In this document: positions 18,418 to 28,243 of the stretch, piece by piece
How the letters are laid out: the number at the start of each line of letters is the position of its first letter
Position numbering within the stretch: the first letter of the stretch is position 1
DNA from: Pseudoruegeria sp. SK021
GTDB lineage: Bacteria > Pseudomonadota > Alphaproteobacteria > Rhodobacterales > Rhodobacteraceae
Reading direction: 5' to 3'
Assembly (NCBI RefSeq): GCF_002119405.1
Contig: NZ_MTBG01000012.1
Location: 30,597 to 94,596 of the forward strand
Length of the DNA: 64,000 nucleotides
The notes under the pieces: generated by a model
The model's database searches: none
What the model was told of the DNA's origin: nothing
The model's input: only the letters and a program-made list of their open reading frames with translations
Position numbers and translations under genes: made by a program

Positions 18418-19341
18418 ATGTCCATCCGGCGCCCGGGCTTCAATAGGGAATCTGTTAACGTGGCAATTCTTCTTACCGTCCTGGAAATTGTCGCTCCTGT
18501 CTTCCTACTCGCATCCATCGGCTATGTTTGGATCAAGATGGGGTTGGAGTATCGGGCACAATTTGTCACGCAATTGTCGGTCACCTTGTCACTGCCTTGC
18601 TTGATTTTCGTGTCGTTAATGCAGACCGATATCGACCCATCCGCGCTGGCCAATCTGTCCTTGGCCGCAATTGCCGCTTACGGCGCGGTCACGGTCGTCA
18701 TGATCGGCGTCGTGCGTCTGTGCCGACTGGACCGCCGATCTTATCTGGCGCCAATGATCTTTGGGAACACTGGCAATGTCGGCCTGCCTTTGGCGCTGTT
18801 TGCGTTCGGGGACATAGGCCTCGGCTATGCCGTGGTGGTGTTTGCGGTCATGGTGATCTGGTCGTTTACTTACGGGGTCTGGCTGGTCGCAGGCGGCGGG
18901 TCACTGGGAAAAGTCGTCCGAGAACCGTTGGTTGCCGCCACGTTGTTGGGCGCACTCTTTCAGTGGCAAGGCTGGGAAACACCGGACTTTCTGACCAACT
19001 CGCTCAAGCTGGTCGGGCAAATGACCATCCCGATGATGTTGATCACGCTCGGCGTTGCTGTGGCGCGCCTGAAACCAGGAAACCTTTGGCTCGCGATCAT
19101 CCTCTCGGCCTTGAAATTGGTCATCTGTGTTGGCTTGTCTTGGTATATTGGGCGCTGGTTCAACCTCGAACCTATATCCTTCGCGGTTCTGGTCATCCAA
19201 GTTTCGACGCCGATTGCGGTGACCTCTTACATGCTGGCCGAGAAATATGGGGCCGATTCTGATGCGGTCGCCGGCCTCGTCGTGACCTCGACATTGATGT
19301 CGGTCGCCGCACTGCCCGTGCTCCTCGCGCTCTTGTTATAA
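18418..19341 (+). CDS. AEC family (auxin efflux carrier-like) transporter
   Basis: 307 residues, about ten membrane segments. AEC features visible are a first segment V-A-P-V-F-L-L-A-S-I-G-Y, the conserved G-N-T-G-N-V-G-L-P-L in the fourth segment, and M-T-I-P-M-M-L-I-T-L-G-V in the second half. Bacterial members export or import malonate, malate or other anions; substrate not inferable here. AAAGGAG at 18406-18412 sets the ATG at 18418; an earlier in-frame start would overlap the hspQ coding start. Confidence 0.9.
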   Translation: MSIRRPGFNRESVNVAILLTVLEIVAPVFLLASIGYVWIKMGLEYRAQFVTQLSVTLSLPCLIFVSLMQTDIDPSALANLSLAAIAAYGAVTVVMIGVVRLCRLDRRSYLAPMIFGNTGNVGLPLALFAFGDIGLGYAVVVFAVMVIWSFTYGVWLVAGGGSLGKVVREPLVAATLLGALFQWQGWETPDFLTNSLKLVGQMTIPMMLITLGVAVARLKPGNLWLAIILSALKLVICVGLSWYIGRWFNLEPISFAVLVIQVSTPIAVTSYMLAEKYGADSDAVAGLVVTSTLMSVAALPVLLALLL

Positions 19342-19427
19342 ACCTTCGTGACCGCGGGACAGTTTTGCATTTCCAGAAAAGCGGATTTCCGCTAGGGTCT
19401 GGAAAAACATAACCGCACGAGGCCGAT

Positions 19428-20006
19428 ATGAGCAGTCGTCGATGCGCGTTGCTATTGATGTTGATCCTTGGGGCTTGCGGGGGCGATTCGCCGCCGCGGA
19501 ACTTGGACAATGCCTGTAGCATCGTGGACCAGCGCCCGAATTACCTTCGGGCCATGAAGAAAACCGAAAAGCGCTGGGGCGCACCAGTTCCCGTGCAGAT
19601 GGCAATCATCCATCAGGAAAGCAAATTCGATAGCGATGCGCGCACCCCGCATCAATATGCTTTGGGCATTATTCCGATGGGGCGCCAATCGTCTGCCTAT
19701 GGCTATGCACAGGCGCTGGATGGCACCTGGGACGAATATAAGCGGACAGCCGGGCGGCGCAGTGCGAAGCGCACCAATATCAATGACGCCACCGATTTCA
19801 TCGGCTGGTACATGGATCGCAGCCAGACCCTGAACGGCATCTCGAAATATGACGCCCGCAATCAGTACCTTGCCTATCACGAAGGCAATACCGGGTTTGC
19901 CCGGGGCAGCTATCGCGGCAAGTCATGGTTGGTCAGTGTGTCGAACCGGGTCTCATCCCGCGCAGCCCTGTATCAGGCCCAACTGAAAGCCTGCAAGAAG
20001 ATCTAA
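19428..20006 (+). CDS. Transglycosylase SLT-domain lipoprotein
   Basis: 192 residues. The lipobox L-G-A-C (Cys17) follows a hydrophobic signal sequence, so the protein is probably an outer-membrane-anchored lytic transglycosylase. The SLT domain has A-I-I-H-Q-E-S-K-F-D with putative catalytic Glu64, then G-Y-A-Q-A-L-D-G-T-W-D-E-Y and a late Y-L-A-Y-H-E-G-N-x-G. These match the lysozyme-like transglycosylase fold that cuts the MurNAc-GlcNAc bond. It stands alone between an AEC gene and convergent lolA. Confidence 0.88.
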   Translation: MSSRRCALLLMLILGACGGDSPPRNLDNACSIVDQRPNYLRAMKKTEKRWGAPVPVQMAIIHQESKFDSDARTPHQYALGIIPMGRQSSAYGYAQALDGTWDEYKRTAGRRSAKRTNINDATDFIGWYMDRSQTLNGISKYDARNQYLAYHEGNTGFARGSYRGKSWLVSVSNRVSSRAALYQAQLKACKKI

Positions 20007-20013
20007 CAGTTTG

Positions 20014-20039
20014 GACCCGGCTACTGCCGTTGCCGGGTC
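20014..20039. terminator. Hairpin at the convergent SLT/lolA junction
   Basis: Perfect 8-bp stem GACCCGGC (20014-20021) with GCCGGGTC (20032-20039), 10-base loop. It spans the lolA stop codon and could end both converging transcripts, though the flanking T-runs are short. Confidence 0.45.
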
Positions 20040-20611
20040 TCAAACGCAATGTCGAACAAGAATGGCGACATGTCAGACACCGGCGTGAATGGCTCAAGGA
20101 TCACGCGGGTTTGCTCCCCCGTGTCCGACACGATCAGCCATTCGGCTAGACGCAGCGGCGACGGCTCAAAATACAAATAGATCTTGCCGTATTCGGGATG
20201 TTCCGGATCCTGCGCTTGAACGATCGTCCGACCTTTTTCCTCGCCGTGGCCAGTCACCATCTTCGCCCGTGTCAGATCGACATTGCGTGCGAGGATAAGG
20301 TTCAGCGGCGTGCGCTTTAAAGGATATTGTTCGGGCTTCACTGCGCCGCGGCCATCAAAGATCGCCACCTGAGATCCGCTGGCTAATACCAGAGTATCAT
20401 CCATCGGCGCATCATATTCAAACCGGGCCCGCCCCGGACGCTTCAGATAGAGCGTCCCGGTATTCCGGCTTCCATCCCCATTGATCTGGGTAAATTGAGC
20501 CTTATCGGCATCAATCGTATTGATATAGGCCGACAGCGTCGACAGCGGCAGCTTGTCTGCGTGTGCAGGCAGGGCAAACAGACACGATAGCGCGAGGATG
20601 AGATGTTTCAT
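20021..20611 (-). CDS. lolA: Outer membrane lipoprotein carrier protein LolA
   Basis: Periplasmic chaperone that carries mature lipoproteins from LolCDE to the outer membrane. 196 residues, with a cleavable signal peptide ending near L-P-A-H-A-D. The mature part shows K-A-Q-F-T-Q, G-T-L-Y-L-K-R-P-G-R-A-R-F-E-Y and Y-P-L-K-R-T-P-L, all LolA blocks including the aromatic/arginine groove residues. It lies downstream of ftsK on the same strand but separated by a terminator-like hairpin and about 230 bases, so it probably has its own promoter. Confidence 0.92.
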   Translation of the reverse strand: MKHLILALSCLFALPAHADKLPLSTLSAYINTIDADKAQFTQINGDGSRNTGTLYLKRPGRARFEYDAPMDDTLVLASGSQVAIFDGRGAVKPEQYPLKRTPLNLILARNVDLTRAKMVTGHGEEKGRTIVQAQDPEHPEYGKIYLYFEPSPLRLAEWLIVSDTGEQTRVILEPFTPVSDMSPFLFDIAFETRQRQ

Positions 20612-20775
20612 CCCTTCGATATACGCGCTCTGCGGAATATTCCAAGAGATTGATCTTTCACAATGCAGCGACGGCGGGGTTGCGCAGGCCCAGGGTCAAA
20701 CCTGCAAAAGACAGGCCTTGTATGGCTGGTGAAGGCATCTGCTGATCCGGACTGACTGAAGGTTGCGCGTCGCCC

Positions 20776-20811
20776 AGAAACGAAACGGCCGGGTCTTTGC
20801 CAGACCCGGCC
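20776..20811 (-). terminator. Rho-independent terminator of ftsK
   Basis: Perfect 10-bp stem (20787-20796 with 20802-20811) and a five-base loop, read on the minus strand 33 bases after the ftsK stop and followed by GTTTCGTTTCT. The rest of 20612-20786 shows no gene. Confidence 0.75.
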
Positions 20812-20843
20812 GCGTCCACCACTTCGCTACTCAGCGTTTCAGC

Positions 20844-23771
20844 TTACTGCTGCTCTGGGACCAGCACGTCGCGCTTGCCGACATGGTTCGCCGGGCTGAC
20901 CAGACCATTGTCTTCCATCTGCTCAACCAGTCGCGCCGCCTTGTTATAGCCGATGGCCAGCTTGCGCTGGATATACGAGGTGGAGCATTTCCGGTCCTGA
21001 ATGACGATCTGCACCGCTTGATCGTACAGCGCATCCTCGCCGCCGGTATTGCCGCCAAGGCCAAGGATCAGATCAATGTCATCGCTTTTGTCGTCATCAG
21101 GCCCATCTGCAACGCCGCCGACATAGGATGGCGAGCCCATGGATTTCAGGTGATTCACCACCACCTCAACCTCTTCATCCGACACGAACGGCGCGTGAAT
21201 ACGGGTGATACGCCCGCCACCGGCCATATAAAGCATGTCGCCCATGCCCAGAAGCTGTTCGGCCCCCTGTTCGCCCAGAATGGTCCGGCTATCGATCTTG
21301 GACGTCACCTGAAAGCTGATCCGGGTTGGGAAGTTGGCTTTGATGGTGCCGGTAATCACGTCTACCGACGGACGCTGCGTCGCCATGATCAGGTGGATAC
21401 CACTGGCCCGCGCCATCTGCGCCAACCGCTGAATACAGGCTTCGATTTCCTTGCCGGCCACCATCATCAGGTCGGCCATCTCGTCAACGATCACGACGAT
21501 ATAGGGCAACGTCTCGGGCGCGAATTCTTCGGTCTCGAACACCGGATCACCGGTCTCGTCGTCAAAGCCGGTCTGCACGGTGCGCGAGAACATCTCGCCC
21601 TTGTCCAGCGTTGCGCGCACTTTGCCATTATAGCCTTCGATGTTGCGCACACCCATTTTCGACATCTTGCGATACCGGTCTTCCATCTCGGCCACGACCC
21701 ATTTCAGGGCGACAACCGCCTTCTTCGGATCGGTCACAACCGGCGACAGCAGATGCGGAATATCGTCATAGACGCTGAGTTCCAGCATCTTGGGGTCAAT
21801 CATGATCAACCGACATTCGGCCGGTGTCAGCTTATAAAGCAGCGACAAGATCATCGTGTTGATCGCCACAGACTTCCCCGAACCGGTGGTCCCGGCGATC
21901 AGCAGGTGGGGCATCTTTGCCAAGTTGGCGACAATCGCCTCGCCGCCAATATCCTTCCCCAACGCCAATGGCAGGCGCATCTTGCTATCGCCAAAGTCCC
22001 GCGCCGCAAGGATTTCGCGCAGCAGCACCATCTCGCGCTTCTCGTTCGGCAGTTCGATCCCGATCACCGACCGGCCCGGCACGGTGGATACCCGGGCGCT
22101 AAGGGCCGACATCGACCGCGCAATATCATCCGCAAGGCCGATTACCCGGCTGGCCTTCAGGCCCGGCGCGGGCTCAAGCTCGTACATCGTGACCACAGGC
22201 CCGGGCCGAACCGACACGATATCGCCCTTGACCCCATAGTCATCCAGCACGTTTTCCAGCATCCGGGCGTTTTCTTCCAACGCTTCATCGCTCAGATGCA
22301 GGCGTTCGACGATCGAAGGGTCCGCCAACAACGAGAGGGGAGGGGTCTCATAGCCATCGTCATCGGTATGCGTGGGCTGATGCGACGGTTGCGCCGCGCC
22401 GCCCGTCTGTTGCGCCACGGCGGGACGTTTGACCGCATGACGCACCACCGGCTTGGGGTCATGGAACCGGGCAGCATCGCCCGAGATGGCCGGTTCTTGG
22501 GCGGAGTAATCATCGTAATCGTCGTCGTCGTCATCGCTATCGACAAAGGCAGTCTGATCATAGGCTGCCGCCTTACTCGCTGCGAAAGCAGCAGGTGCCC
22601 CGGCTGCCGGCAACGGCATGCGTGACGCCGCAGGTGCCGCCGGGCGCGGTGTGGCCCGCACAAACATGGAGGCCGGTTCTGCCGTGATCTCAGGCGCCGT
22701 CGGCTCATGCCGACTGAGAACTGGTTCGCGCCGATTGCGCGAGGCCGCCGCCGCCCGGGCCCGATCACTGCGCAGGCGCAGGCGGATGGCATCGGTGATC
22801 TTCGCCCGGACGCGTTGATCGCCGCCAGGGCCGGGCTGCGTCGTCTCTTCAAATACCTCGTCGTCGTAATCGTCATCCTCGGCTTCGAACATCAGCGGTT
22901 CGGGCGCATATCGGGCGCTGAGCATCGGTTCATCCCGGCTGATCGTTCGGGCCGCCCCCCCCAGCTTGGGCACCGGCGGAAGGGTCGCTGCTGGACGGTC
23001 ATAGGACGGGGCCATAACGCCATCATCCTCATCCACCAGCATCTCATCGTCGAATTGCCGCCGCTCGGCCCGCAACTCCTTGCGACGCTCCACCCGTTCG
23101 ACCAATTGCTCTCGGGTACGGCTGGCACCATGACCCAGCTTTCGGATCAGGCCGTCGAAGGCAAATAGCGTGCCGAACCACAAAAACCGCCCCATACCCG
23201 CCAATTCAGGACGCGTGAAGCCAAGCGCGTGCAGCCCGGCCGCCAACATCAAAATGGCCAAAGCCGCAGCCGACAACAGCAGGCCAAAAGACGGCGCCAG
23301 CGGTAAGATGCCCAGCAACACACCCAGCGCCGTATCCCCGAACAGGCCGCCCATGCCGAAACTATGGACCCATTCAGCCCCCGGCGGGTAGGTCGCGGCG
23401 TAGACTGCGGCCACCGCCACAAAGACCGGCACAAAAATCAACCGGCCAAAGGCCCGATCTTCCCCAAGATGAAACGCAAACCGCACGCCCCAGACCATGC
23501 CGACCGCAACCAACGCCCAAGACCCCGCCCCAAGGATCACGTAAAGCGGTGCCGCAAGATAGGCACCGAAATAGCCCAGCCAGTTTTGCGGAGCCTCACT
23601 CGACGTTCCGAGGAAACTGGGGTCGGTGGGCGAATAGGATGCCAGCGCCAGCGCCAGAAGCGTCGCCCCCACGAACAGCGCCACGCCCATCAACTCGCGC
23701 GCGCGTTTTTCTAGCGCAACCTGTGTGGCTTGGTCGAACAACGGATCGCGGCGGCGGGTCTGATATGCCAT
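20844..23771 (-). CDS. ftsK: DNA translocase FtsK
   Basis: 975 residues. N-terminal membrane domain with four to five hydrophobic segments (about 30-190); long proline/acidic linker (about 230-480) with aspartate runs; alpha-beta motor domain with Walker A G-T-T-G-S-G-K-S at 627-634 and Walker B V-I-V-D-E-M-A-D-L. A C-terminal winged-helix gamma domain (Y-I-Q-R-K-L-A-I-G-Y-N-K-A-A) reads KOPS. It anchors at the septum and pumps chromosome ends toward dif during division. The gene begins 12 bases after the upstream aminotransferase, suggesting an operon. Confidence 0.97.
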   Translation of the reverse strand: MAYQTRRRDPLFDQATQVALEKRARELMGVALFVGATLLALALASYSPTDPSFLGTSSEAPQNWLGYFGAYLAAPLYVILGAGSWALVAVGMVWGVRFAFHLGEDRAFGRLIFVPVFVAVAAVYAATYPPGAEWVHSFGMGGLFGDTALGVLLGILPLAPSFGLLLSAAALAILMLAAGLHALGFTRPELAGMGRFLWFGTLFAFDGLIRKLGHGASRTREQLVERVERRKELRAERRQFDDEMLVDEDDGVMAPSYDRPAATLPPVPKLGGAARTISRDEPMLSARYAPEPLMFEAEDDDYDDEVFEETTQPGPGGDQRVRAKITDAIRLRLRSDRARAAAASRNRREPVLSRHEPTAPEITAEPASMFVRATPRPAAPAASRMPLPAAGAPAAFAASKAAAYDQTAFVDSDDDDDDYDDYSAQEPAISGDAARFHDPKPVVRHAVKRPAVAQQTGGAAQPSHQPTHTDDDGYETPPLSLLADPSIVERLHLSDEALEENARMLENVLDDYGVKGDIVSVRPGPVVTMYELEPAPGLKASRVIGLADDIARSMSALSARVSTVPGRSVIGIELPNEKREMVLLREILAARDFGDSKMRLPLALGKDIGGEAIVANLAKMPHLLIAGTTGSGKSVAINTMILSLLYKLTPAECRLIMIDPKMLELSVYDDIPHLLSPVVTDPKKAVVALKWVVAEMEDRYRKMSKMGVRNIEGYNGKVRATLDKGEMFSRTVQTGFDDETGDPVFETEEFAPETLPYIVVIVDEMADLMMVAGKEIEACIQRLAQMARASGIHLIMATQRPSVDVITGTIKANFPTRISFQVTSKIDSRTILGEQGAEQLLGMGDMLYMAGGGRITRIHAPFVSDEEVEVVVNHLKSMGSPSYVGGVADGPDDDKSDDIDLILGLGGNTGGEDALYDQAVQIVIQDRKCSTSYIQRKLAIGYNKAARLVEQMEDNGLVSPANHVGKRDVLVPEQQ

Positions 23772-23783
23772 GTCTGGGAAATC

Positions 23784-24965
23784 CTATTCGTACAAGCAGT
23801 TGCGCAGCAAGGTCAGGCCGCGTTCGGTTTCTGGTTTCGGGGCCACAAGGGCGGTTCGGATATGGCCGGCACCGGGATTGTGCCCGTTTACGGATCGCCC
23901 CAGATAGGCCCCCGGCAAAACGCGTACGCCGGCCTCTTGCCACAACTTCAAAGCAGCGGCCTCACTGTCATCCACAGGAAGCCAGAGGAAAAACCCGGCC
24001 TGCGGCGATAGATACCCGGGCACATCCCCAAAGATCCGATCCGCAAGATCGAACTTTTCTGTATAGAGACGCCGGTTTTCGATCACATGCGCCTCATCTG
24101 CCCAAACCGCCGCCGAGACTCGCTGCACCGGCAGCGACAGCGGCGCCCCGGAATAGGCCCGCAACCGGCGGATGCGGGTGATATTCTCGGGCCCACTGGC
24201 GACAAACCCCGACCGCAGCCCGGGCAGGTTGGATCGTTTCGACAGGGAATGAAACACCGCCACCCGTTCAGGGTCGGCCCCAACCGCCTGCGCCGCTTCC
24301 AACGCGCCGCAGGGCGGGGCACCGCGATAGATCTCGGCATAGCATTCGTCCGCGAAGATCCGGAAATCATGCGTTTCGGCCAAGGCCAACAAGCGATCCC
24401 AATAGGCCCGGTCCGCCACCGCGCCTTGCGGGTTCGACGGCGAGCAGACATAGGCGATGGTTGCCCGGTTCAATATCTCTGGCGGCAGCGCGGCATAATC
24501 CGGCAAATAGCCGGTCTCGGCGGTTGCGGGCACGAAGACCGGCTCTGCACCAACCGACAGCGCGGCCACGGCATAGACCTGATAGAACGGGTTCGGGATC
24601 AGCACGACCGGTCGTTTTCCGGCCTTAGTTTCCGGACACAGCGCCATGCAGGCATTGTACAGCCCTTCGCGGGTGCCGTTCAGCGCCATGACCTGCTGCG
24701 CCGGATCCAACGTGACGCCATAGCGCCGATTCGCCCAGTCGGCGATCGCGCTTAGAAGCTCGGGCATGCCGTCATTGGGCGGGTATTTCCCAAACTCGCC
24801 AACATGGTCCGCAAAGATTTGCCCCACCCATTCGGGGAACGGATGCTTGGGCTCTCCGATGGACATAAAAATCGGCGCGCCACCCGGTGGGTGCGCGTCC
24901 AATAACCCCCGCAACCGCGGAAACGCGTAGGGGGGCAGATCGGAAAACCGGTCTGGATACTGCAT
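23784..24965 (-). CDS. PLP-dependent aminotransferase, DapC-like
   Basis: 393-residue fold-type I aminotransferase. The PLP lysine lies in H-S-L-S-K-R-S-N-L-P-G-L-R-S-G-F, a form typical of N-succinyldiaminopimelate aminotransferases (DapC). Also seen are G-T-R-E-G-L-Y near residue 110, I-P-N-P-F-Y-Q-V-Y, S-P-S-N-P-Q-G and D-E-C-Y-A-E-I-Y. DapC would act one step after DapD in lysine synthesis. ATG 24965 (MQYPDRF) is preferred because GAGG lies just upstream; MTLKSRGN eight codons earlier is possible. It diverges from the UbiH-type gene. Confidence 0.85.
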   Translation of the reverse strand: MQYPDRFSDLPPYAFPRLRGLLDAHPPGGAPIFMSIGEPKHPFPEWVGQIFADHVGEFGKYPPNDGMPELLSAIADWANRRYGVTLDPAQQVMALNGTREGLYNACMALCPETKAGKRPVVLIPNPFYQVYAVAALSVGAEPVFVPATAETGYLPDYAALPPEILNRATIAYVCSPSNPQGAVADRAYWDRLLALAETHDFRIFADECYAEIYRGAPPCGALEAAQAVGADPERVAVFHSLSKRSNLPGLRSGFVASGPENITRIRRLRAYSGAPLSLPVQRVSAAVWADEAHVIENRRLYTEKFDLADRIFGDVPGYLSPQAGFFLWLPVDDSEAAALKLWQEAGVRVLPGAYLGRSVNGHNPGAGHIRTALVAPKPETERGLTLLRNCLYE

Positions 24966-25143
24966 GTTGCCTCGGCTTTTCAGGGTCATAACGCCCCGTT
25001 CCTGCCAAGGTATCGCGAACTTGTCTATCGGTCCAGTGAAAGGCAGGAACTTTGCCAGCACAGCCCAAACAGCGACACCCAGACGCAACAGATGGTCGCC
25101 GGTCGCGATGGACAATGGCGTCATCGCGACCCTATTCTGGGGC

Positions 25144-26367
25144 ATGACCGACCCTGATATTCTGATTGTTGGCGGAAGCCTGAATGGAACCGCGCTGGCC
25201 CTCGCCTTGGCGCAGGCCGGATTGCGGGTGGTCGTGATCGACGCCCTGCCCCGCCACACCCAAACCGCGACCGATTTCGATGGCCGCAGCTATGCGCTCG
25301 CGCTGGGATCGGTCCGGATGTTGGACGCGCTGGGACTTTGGCCGGATCTGGCGCTCGATGCCCAACCCATTACCGAGATCAAGGTCAGCGATGGCCATGC
25401 CGGATGGGGCCCGGCCCCCTTCGTGCTGGAATTCGGTCAGGACGAGGGCGAGGATGGCCCCATGGGCCAGATGATTGAGGATCGGCACCTGCGGCGCACC
25501 CTCTTGGCCGCCATCGACCGCACCGAGACCATCACCCACTTGCCCGGCACCCGTGTCACCGCGCAAAGCACGGATGACCATGGCGCCATCATCACGCTGG
25601 ATGATGGCCGCACCCTGCGGGCACCGCTGTTGGTCGCCGCCGACGGACGAACCGGGCCGACCGCCCTGCGCGCGGGCCTGACCCGCAAGGTCACGGACTA
25701 TCGCCAGACCGCATTGGTCTGCGCCATCAGTCATGATCTTCCGCATCACGGCATCGCGCATCAGTTCTTCATGCCCTCTGGCCCGCTGGCCATCCTGCCC
25801 CTGACCGGCAATCGCAGCTCCATCGTCTGGACAGAATCAGGGCCGCAGGCTGCCGCGATCCAAGCATTGGATGACGTCGCCTATTTACAGGTTTTGCGGC
25901 CAAGGTTTGGCGACTTTCTGGGCGAGATCCATTTGGCCGGCGACCGCTTTACCTATCCCTTGTCCCTCAGCCTTGCGTCCAGCTTGACCGCTGACCGACT
26001 GGCCTTGGTGGGCGACGCCGCCCGCGGGGTTCATCCCATTGCAGGCCAAGGCCTGAATGCGGGTTTGCGGGATGTTGCCGCGCTGGCCGAGGTCGCCATT
26101 CAGGCGCATCGCCGGGGCGAAGACATCGGCCGTGCCGACGTGTTGGGCCGCTATGCGCGCTGGCGCCGGTTTGACACCGCCACATTGGCTTTGGCCACAG
26201 ATGGCTTCAACAGACTGTTCTCAAATGACAATCCGATCCTGCGGCTGGGGCGGGATCTTGGGATGGGCGCGGTCAACGTTCTGCCAGGCTTGCGCCGCCG
26301 CTTAATGCGCGAGGCCGCAGGCCTCAGCGGCGACCTGCCCCGCCTGATGACCGGTCAACGGTTTTGA
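25144..26367 (+). CDS. UbiH/UbiF/COQ6 family FAD-dependent hydroxylase
   Basis: 407 residues. N-terminal dinucleotide fold I-L-I-V-G-G-S-L-N-G-T-A-L-A, the D-G-R-S-Y-A-L block, and the second FAD motif L-V-G-D-A-A-R-G-V-H-P-I-A-G-Q-G-L-N-A-G-L-R-D, which is the UbiH/COQ6 monooxygenase signature. These flavoproteins hydroxylate the ubiquinone ring at C5, C1 or C6; which position cannot be said from sequence alone, since alphaproteobacteria vary in how many such enzymes they use. ATG 25144 begins MTDPDILIVG; upstream in-frame sequence is not conserved. Confidence 0.9.
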   Translation: MTDPDILIVGGSLNGTALALALAQAGLRVVVIDALPRHTQTATDFDGRSYALALGSVRMLDALGLWPDLALDAQPITEIKVSDGHAGWGPAPFVLEFGQDEGEDGPMGQMIEDRHLRRTLLAAIDRTETITHLPGTRVTAQSTDDHGAIITLDDGRTLRAPLLVAADGRTGPTALRAGLTRKVTDYRQTALVCAISHDLPHHGIAHQFFMPSGPLAILPLTGNRSSIVWTESGPQAAAIQALDDVAYLQVLRPRFGDFLGEIHLAGDRFTYPLSLSLASSLTADRLALVGDAARGVHPIAGQGLNAGLRDVAALAEVAIQAHRRGEDIGRADVLGRYARWRRFDTATLALATDGFNRLFSNDNPILRLGRDLGMGAVNVLPGLRRRLMREAAGLSGDLPRLMTGQRF

Positions 26368-26371
26368 CCGA

Positions 26372-26575
26372 CTACTCCAGCACCCGGGCTTCGTCGACCA
26401 ACATCACCGGAATGCCGTTGCGAATGGGATAGGCCAAATTGGCCTTTTTCGAGATCAGTTCCTGCGCGTTGACGTCATAATCCAGACGGCCCTGCGATTG
26501 CGGACAGACCAAAGCTTCCAGCATGCGCCGGTCAAAAGCCGGACCATCAGGCGCGGTACGATCGGTGTCGGTCAT
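26372..26575 (-). CDS. Trm112 family zinc-ribbon-like protein
   Basis: 67 residues. [10 protein letters not shown] near residue 17 followed by G-x-L-x-Y, then [17 protein letters not shown] is the Trm112/YcaR pattern. Only one cysteine remains, so a zinc ribbon is unlikely here. Eukaryotic Trm112 activates methyltransferases; the bacterial role is unclear. The start overlaps the stop of the upstream LON-domain gene by 4 bases, so the two are translationally coupled. Confidence 0.88.
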   Translation of the reverse strand: MTDTDRTAPDGPAFDRRMLEALVCPQSQGRLDYDVNAQELISKKANLAYPIRNGIPVMLVDEARVLE

Positions 26576-27225
26576 TGCATTACATCTTCCATATCACCGC
26601 CCCTCAGGTCGAATTCAATCAGTGTTACCAGCGTTTCCCGGCGCGTCTGTAACGATGGCGCCTCGAGCAAGGCTTGCTTTTCCCCAGGGTCGAACGGGCA
26701 CAGCATCGACAGCGCGTTGATCAACAATTCGTCCTCGGCCTCTTTCAGGCTGTCCCAGTCCGCCGATAGGCCGCGCGCATCAAAAAACCGTTGCAGCAGT
26801 TCCATGAAGGCCGCGCGTTCCAGACCCGTGTCATGTTCCACAGGGCCCAAATCGCGCTCAAACCCGGCCCAAGACACATCAGCCTTCGTATAAGGGCTGA
26901 ACCCGGTCACATCTTGTCGGATGCGATAGCGCGAGACGCCGCTCAACGTGATCATATAGCGGCCGTCCTCGGTCTCGGAAAATCCGGTGACCCGGCCCGC
27001 ACACCCGATCCCCTGTAGCAGCTTTTCGGATGTGCCGGGGACCTCCCGCGTCTGCACCATCCCGATCAACCGGTGCGAGGTCTTCAACGCATCTTCCAGC
27101 ATCGTCAGATAGCGCGGCTCGAACAGGTGCAACGGCAACCGCGAACGAGGCAGCAGCAGGGCCCCCGGCAAAGGGAAGACCGGAATGGTGTCGGGCAGGT
27201 CAGCAAATGAGATCATGGATGCCAT
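26572..27225 (-). CDS. LON N-terminal (substrate-binding) domain protein
   Basis: 217 residues made of the Lon N-terminal domain alone, with no ATPase or protease part. Diagnostic stretches are [13 protein letters not shown] near residue 14, [11 protein letters not shown] and G-C-A-G-R-V-T-G-F. The bacterial stand-alone family has no proven function. Followed by Trm112 with a 4-base overlap and preceded by the CnoX-type gene with a 31-base gap. No clear ribosome binding site at the ATG 27225; a second ATG three codons later is equally possible. Confidence 0.9.
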   Translation of the reverse strand: MASMISFADLPDTIPVFPLPGALLLPRSRLPLHLFEPRYLTMLEDALKTSHRLIGMVQTREVPGTSEKLLQGIGCAGRVTGFSETEDGRYMITLSGVSRYRIRQDVTGFSPYTKADVSWAGFERDLGPVEHDTGLERAAFMELLQRFFDARGLSADWDSLKEAEDELLINALSMLCPFDPGEKQALLEAPSLQTRRETLVTLIEFDLRGGDMEDVMQ

Positions 27226-27256
27226 AATAGCCCGACATTCTCTTCAGACAAATATC

Positions 27257-28174
27257 TCAGACAAATATCATCGACGATAATTTGCGACGACCGCTCAAGG
27301 CAATCGGGTCCTGCGGCTTCAACGCCTCGAAGATCGTCAACAACTGCGCCTTGGCTGCGCCATCATTCCACTCGCGGTCGCGGCGGAACAAATCCAACAG
27401 CATGGTCACGGCCTCTTCCACGTCGCCATTGGCATGAAGCGCACCGGCAAGATCGAACCGCGCCTGCAAGTTGTCCGGGTCGGCCTCAACCGCCGCCCGC
27501 AAGTCTGCCACCGGTCCGGCATCGGCGGCCTGACGCGCAAGGTTCAACTGCGCCCGTGCAGCATCGACCTCAGGGGCACGGGCCATCACAGGGGTGGCAT
27601 TGTTCAGCAAGGCCTCGGCCTGATCCAACTCGCCCATCGCTACATGCGCCCGGGCCAAACCGCCAAAGGCGCCGGCATTCTCGGGTTCTTCGCCAAGGAC
27701 CGCCGCAAAGGTCTGCGCCGCATCCACCGCAGCCCCCTCGGCCAACATTTCCTCGGCGGCGTCCAATGCCTCTTGCAACCCACCATCACCGGCAAGTGCT
27801 GCGGATCGTTCGACAAATGCTTTTAGTTCCGACACGGGCACCGCGCCTTGAAAACCATCGGCGGGCTGGCCTTGCCAGAAGGTATAGACGGTCGGGATCG
27901 ACTGGATCTGCAACTGTCCGGCCAATCCTTGCGCCTCGTCGACGTTGATCTTGACCATCCGGACCTTGCCGCCCGCCGCCGTCACCGCAGCTTCAAGCGC
28001 TGGCCCAAGGGTCTTGCATGGACCGCACCACGGCGCCCAAAAATCGACAATCACCGGGATCGTCTGGCTGGCTTCGACCACGTCCACCATAAAGGTGGCT
28101 TCGGTGCCGTCTTTGATCAGGGCATCTGCGCCGTTGGCGGCAGGGGCGGCTTGGGTATTGCCGAATTCAAGCAT
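27257..28174 (-). CDS. cnoX: CnoX-type thioredoxin-TPR chaperedoxin
   Basis: 305 residues: thioredoxin domain (about 20-120) with active site W-A-P-W-C-G-P-C (Cys50, Cys53), then a tetratricopeptide-like helical domain typical of YbbN/CnoX. In E. coli the protein (SxxC motif, redox-inactive) holds oxidised clients for GroEL/DnaK. Alphaproteobacterial members such as that of Caulobacter keep a redox-active CXXC, as here, so this one could both chaperone and reduce. Operon with the LON-domain and Trm112 genes is likely from the short gaps. Confidence 0.88.
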   Translation of the reverse strand: MLEFGNTQAAPAANGADALIKDGTEATFMVDVVEASQTIPVIVDFWAPWCGPCKTLGPALEAAVTAAGGKVRMVKINVDEAQGLAGQLQIQSIPTVYTFWQGQPADGFQGAVPVSELKAFVERSAALAGDGGLQEALDAAEEMLAEGAAVDAAQTFAAVLGEEPENAGAFGGLARAHVAMGELDQAEALLNNATPVMARAPEVDAARAQLNLARQAADAGPVADLRAAVEADPDNLQARFDLAGALHANGDVEEAVTMLLDLFRRDREWNDGAAKAQLLTIFEALKPQDPIALSGRRKLSSMIFV

Positions 28175-28243
28175 CAGATCTTTCCACTAAGTTGGAGTTG
28201 CTGCCAATATGCGCGTCCGAACCCCAAAGTCCAAGGGGCCGGG

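Noticed and set aside
20763..22625. 620-codon open frame antisense to ftsK
   Set aside because: Shadow of the FtsK motor and linker coding sequence; no domain, no ribosome binding site.
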